Assembly (NCBI GenBank): GCA_016206365.1
Contig: JACQRR010000090.1
Coordinates: 1-6,065 of the forward strand
Direction of reading: 5' to 3'
From: Candidatus Roizmanbacteria bacterium
GTDB taxonomy: Bacteria > Patescibacteriota > Microgenomatia > UBA1406 > GWC2-37-13
Length of the DNA: 6,065 nucleotides
Both the position numbers and the translations under genes were made by a program. This document shows, piece by piece, positions 5,383 to 6,065 of this stretch; the stretch's first letter is position 1; each line of letters opens with the position of its first letter. The notes below the pieces were generated by a model that ran no database searches, had not been told where the DNA came from, and saw nothing but the letters and a program-made list of their open reading frames with translations.

Positions 5383-5418
5383 TATACAGAGTGTATAAAA
5401 AATATAGATTAATGTCAA
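5383..5418 (-). promoter_or_regulatory. Toxin-antitoxin promoter with palindromic operator on the -10 box
   Basis: On the minus strand a perfect -35 TTGACA (5413-5418) is followed, after a short 15-bp spacer, by the -10 candidate TATACA (5392-5397). This -10 is one arm of a perfect inverted repeat, TATACA-CTC-TGTATA (5383-5397), which ends 1 bp before the ATG. A ribbon-helix-helix dimer bound there would cover the -10 box and the start of transcription, the normal logic of autorepression. Transcription would start within about 5 bases of the ATG, giving a near-leaderless mRNA. Confidence 0.6.
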
Positions 5419-5448
5419 GATGTTAATTTGAGAGTTTTTATCAGACTG

Positions 5449-5454
5449 TATAAT
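5449..5454 (+). promoter_or_regulatory. Candidate -10 box upstream of the HAD gene
   Basis: A perfect TATAAT lies 156 bp before the HAD start. TTGAGA (5428-5433) is upstream with a 15-bp spacer, shorter than ideal. The leader would be about 150 nt. A weaker alternative, TTGAAA (5521-5526) with TAATTT (5543-5548) at a 16-bp spacing, lies closer to the gene. The 229-bp gap 5382-5610 contains only this, the toxin-antitoxin promoter and AT-rich sequence. Confidence 0.35.
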
Positions 5455-5610
5455 AGGGTAAGTGATGATTTTAGCCACTAAAATTAATAATTTGGTTTAA
5501 TAATCGTCGATCTTTGCCGGTTGAAAAATGGTAAAAAATAAATAATTTAAAGAGATAGACGAAGATATTATATACTTCATAGATTTAGTGACTCACAGCC
5601 AACTTTATAA

Positions 5611-6065
5611 ATGAGAAAATCTAAAATTTTAGCCGTCTGTTTTGACATGTGGGGGACGCTTTGCGAAGGGGGCGCTGGTAGAGAGTGGGTAGATTTACAG
5701 CAAAATCTGGGCGCGTTATCAGTTGAAAAAAAGACATTTTATAAGCTGGGATTAGAGAATCTGCTTCTTCGTCCTTGGCCACTTTGTGATGGAATTCGTC
5801 ATCTAGCTCATGCGTTGAATTTAAAAATAAATAACGATACAGTTGAAAAGGCTTACAAATCTTGGTGGCAGATCGTCAAGAAGTCTAAGCCGTATCCTGA
5901 AACAATTGAGGTTCTAAAAAAACTTAAACGCATGAACCTGCGATTAATCATCATCTCAAATACCGATCGCGAATCTTTCTACTTCAAAATTAAAGAATTT
6001 AAATTAAAAAAATACTTTGAGAAATTTTTTATTTCAGCCGAAATTGGCAGCCTTAAACATGAAGG
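5611..6065 (+). CDS. HAD-superfamily hydrolase (partial, C-terminus off the window)
   Basis: The frame is open from ATG 5611 to the right edge, giving 151 residues. Motif I, FDMWGTL, is at 11-17 with nucleophile D12. The position two residues on, Asp in phosphatases, is Trp (W14). Residues about 18-95 are a helical C1-type cap. Motif II is IIISNT (113-118, S116). Motif III is reached at the edge: SAEIGSLKH (142-150) with K149. Motif IV, the acidic metal ligands, should lie just outside. The usual length is 200-240 residues. The fold suits small phosphorylated metabolites or 2-haloacids. The substrate is unknown, and the Trp in motif I makes an ordinary phosphatase less certain. The start is fixed by a TAA directly before the ATG, and no Shine-Dalgarno sequence is seen. 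Confidence 0.88.
   Translation, partial: MRKSKILAVCFDMWGTLCEGGAGREWVDLQQNLGALSVEKKTFYKLGLENLLLRPWPLCDGIRHLAHALNLKINNDTVEKAYKSWWQIVKKSKPYPETIEVLKKLKRMNLRLIIISNTDRESFYFKIKEFKLKKYFEKFFISAEIGSLKHE

Noticed and set aside
5468..5484. ATTTTAG-CCA-CTAAAAT hairpin upstream of the HAD gene
   Set aside because: It is a short, AT-only-type stem expected often by chance in such AT-rich sequence, with no T-run or supporting context.
5556..5561. Reverse-strand CGTCTA upstream of the HAD gene, possibly the same operator as at the Fic promoter
   Set aside because: It is a single hexamer without the 11-bp-spaced partners. One chance copy in a window this size is expected.
1..6065. CRISPR array, tRNA or rRNA genes, and insertion-sequence transposase
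   Set aside because: I saw no regularly spaced repeats with unique spacers, no tRNA-like TψC arm or cloverleaf, no rRNA segments and no transposase motifs on either strand.

Overview
The window is AT-rich bacterial DNA from a gene-sparse accessory region. No translated gene start has a convincing Shine-Dalgarno sequence. Several promoters lie so close to the start codon that the mRNAs would be nearly leaderless. A predicted surface protein ends in a Pro/Thr-rich tail, and two large palindromic repeats sit between genes. This mix is common in Candidate Phyla Radiation (Patescibacteria, for example Microgenomates-like) genomes, but no marker gene is present, so the assignment is a guess. UGA appears to be a normal stop codon: it ends the antitoxin gene just inside the toxin start.

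Layout, left to right. 1-761 (minus, runs off the left edge): an AAA_14/DUF4143-type ATPase. 762-1106: divergent promoter region. It holds an imperfect 162-bp palindrome, a strong promoter overlaid by three copies of CGTCTA spaced exactly 11 bp apart, and a leader hairpin or dyad. 1107-2141 (plus): a class II Fic protein (predicted AMPylase) with a C-terminal winged helix. 2218-2475 (plus): a small basic protein of unknown function with a GTG start. 2551-3909 (plus): a membrane-anchored extracellular protein with an EF-hand-like loop, a C39/papain-like Cys-His-Asp domain and a Pro/Thr tail. 3928-4458 (minus, convergent): an unrecognised 176-aa protein with a possible winged helix. 4493-4727: a nested palindromic, MITE-like element. 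4811-5381 (minus): a RelB/DinJ-type antitoxin and a RelE/YafQ-type toxin with overlapping genes and an operator-like palindrome on the -10 box. 5611-6065 (plus, runs off the right edge): the N-terminal part of a HAD-superfamily hydrolase.

The genes do not form one pathway. The Fic protein, the toxin-antitoxin pair and the AAA_14/DUF4143 ATPase are typical of accessory or defence-like regions, and each has its own promoter. The clearest regulatory logic is at the Fic and toxin-antitoxin promoters. Both have operator-like repeats on the core promoter and encode a protein with a DNA-binding domain, which suggests autoregulation. I see no firm evidence of a wholly new multi-gene system. The most novel-looking items are the 11-bp-phased operator array, the nested repeat, and the combination of domains in the surface protein.
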